From: Babylonia areolata
Lineage: Eukaryota; Mollusca; Gastropoda; Neogastropoda; Buccinidae
Direction of reading: 5' to 3'
NCBI RefSeq assembly: GCF_041734735.1
Contig: NC_134897.1
Location: forward strand, 4,504,441 to 4,568,440
DNA length: 64,000 bases
A program made the translations under genes and the position numbers. Positions 63,401 to 64,000 of the stretch are shown in pieces (position 1 is the stretch's first letter; every line of letters begins with the position of its first letter). The notes under the pieces are model-generated. The model saw only the letters and a list, made by a program, of their open reading frames with translations, did no database searches and was not told the origin of the DNA.

Positions 63401-63715
63401 TTTTATAATGGAATGTCCCAGTTATGATCAGTTACAAAATAGATATGTTCCTAAAAAATATTTGTCTCCAAAATCGGTTTTTAATTTTTGTAATATGCTC
63501 AAAGGAGACAAAAAAGTCATTTTAGCTGTAAGTAAGATGATTAGATTTGCAAATGTTGCCTAGTTATACTTTTGGAGTTAAAAGACATTTGTGTTTTTTC
63601 AACTTTTATGTGACATTGTTGTGTATTTGGAAATGTTTGTTATGGGCACGAAAAGAGTATTTTGCAGTAAACCTCCATACTCCAATAGGAGTGAAAGGAT
63701 AATTAAAACTTGAAA
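60464..63715 (+). mobile_element. LINE family B, 5'-truncated, 3.25 kb
   Basis: One ORF2 in pieces. Endonuclease end (60438-61226): LLAGDFNAYTKNLKDFFDQH and LLSDVHSPLIL. RT (61515-62300): KSAGEDMIRNE, NYRGITLLSCVGKLFTTVLN, QAGFRQSHSTLDQM, CAFVDLKKAFDSVWR (catalytic Asp), KGVRQGENLSPLLF; then LLYADDTILLS in another frame. The C-terminal half (62492-63563) carries ILLYGAEIWGYENVDILEKL and a Cys/His cluster, CKVCNMSVIGDEFHFIMEC. About five slips or stops, so inactive. The 3' end TTGAAACTTG is followed by TG repeats. The clade is uncertain. Confidence 0.93.
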
Positions 63716-63999
63716 CTTGTGTGTGTGCGTGTGTGTGTGTGTGTGTGAGTGTGCATGTTTGTGTGGCTTATGTGTGTGTTGGGTGTGGAGGTTGGTTTCA
63801 AACTGTGAGCCAACAGCTCAAGCATACATATACTCACCCATACTATCACAGCACAACACACACACATACTGACACTGCACGTACACACACATACACACAG
63901 AGTACAGGGCAGAATTCACATAATTTTACCTCAGTATCTGATAAGAATAAGATACTGCCCCCCCCCCCCCCCCCCTCCCCGTTATTTTCACTCTGCTGT
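63716..63999. repeat. TG, CA and C-run simple repeats
   Basis: TG run 63719-63750, CA runs 63855-63898, and a C run at 63958-63975. No exon seen. The upstream lamin exons must lie further right. Confidence 0.85.
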
Positions 64000-64000
64000 G

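Overview
This is a metazoan nuclear window. The repeat content (a tRNA-headed SINE, a short GCAGATG-hairpin repeat, several LINE lineages, and mariner, piggyBac, Kolobok-like and pogo-like DNA transposons) and a single CaaX-bearing B-type lamin point to a lophotrochozoan. A marine gastropod is most likely, because from memory I associate both SINE-type repeats with gastropod genomes. No operons, CRISPR arrays or prokaryotic genes are present.

The only host gene I can support is a nuclear lamin on the minus strand. Ten exons (60011 down to 9093) encode about 464 residues: the end of coil 1B, coil 2, the nuclear localisation signal, the lamin tail Ig-fold domain and a C-terminal CAIM prenylation box on a 33-bp last coding exon. 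All exon phases agree and all junctions have AG/GT borders. The head, coil 1A and start of coil 1B must lie beyond the right edge. About 4.5 kb of fairly plain sequence left of the stop (about 4630-9092) is the probable 3' UTR.

The introns are packed with mobile elements. Intron 9125-15786 holds copy 1 of a long unclassified element with inverted ends (family X), which contains a piggyBac relic. The 20.7-kb intron 19789-40497 holds X copy 2, split by a full-length 6.0-kb I-type LINE (24870-30863) with a 14-bp target duplication, plus a decayed multi-exon gene of an uncharacterised family related to DUF7869. Intron 40737-45927 holds an X end, a pogo-like deletion derivative and a Kolobok-like transposon with TTAA borders, all inside a degenerate minisatellite. 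Intron 49593-57873 holds a mariner, LINE fragments and a second piggyBac relic. A 5'-truncated LINE (60464-63715) lies right of the last visible exon, and a fragment of the same family lies at the left end (1207-2216), itself interrupted by another LINE.

The most unusual structures touch lamin splicing. About 14 copies of a 33-bp repeat (19790-20275) are copies of the intron/exon border of a tail-domain exon, so the array is a ladder of candidate 3' splice sites that stay in frame. A perfect 73-bp tandem duplication (57764-57909) doubles another exon's end and its donor site. A 1.5-kb imperfect palindrome (2216-3708) lies outside the gene.
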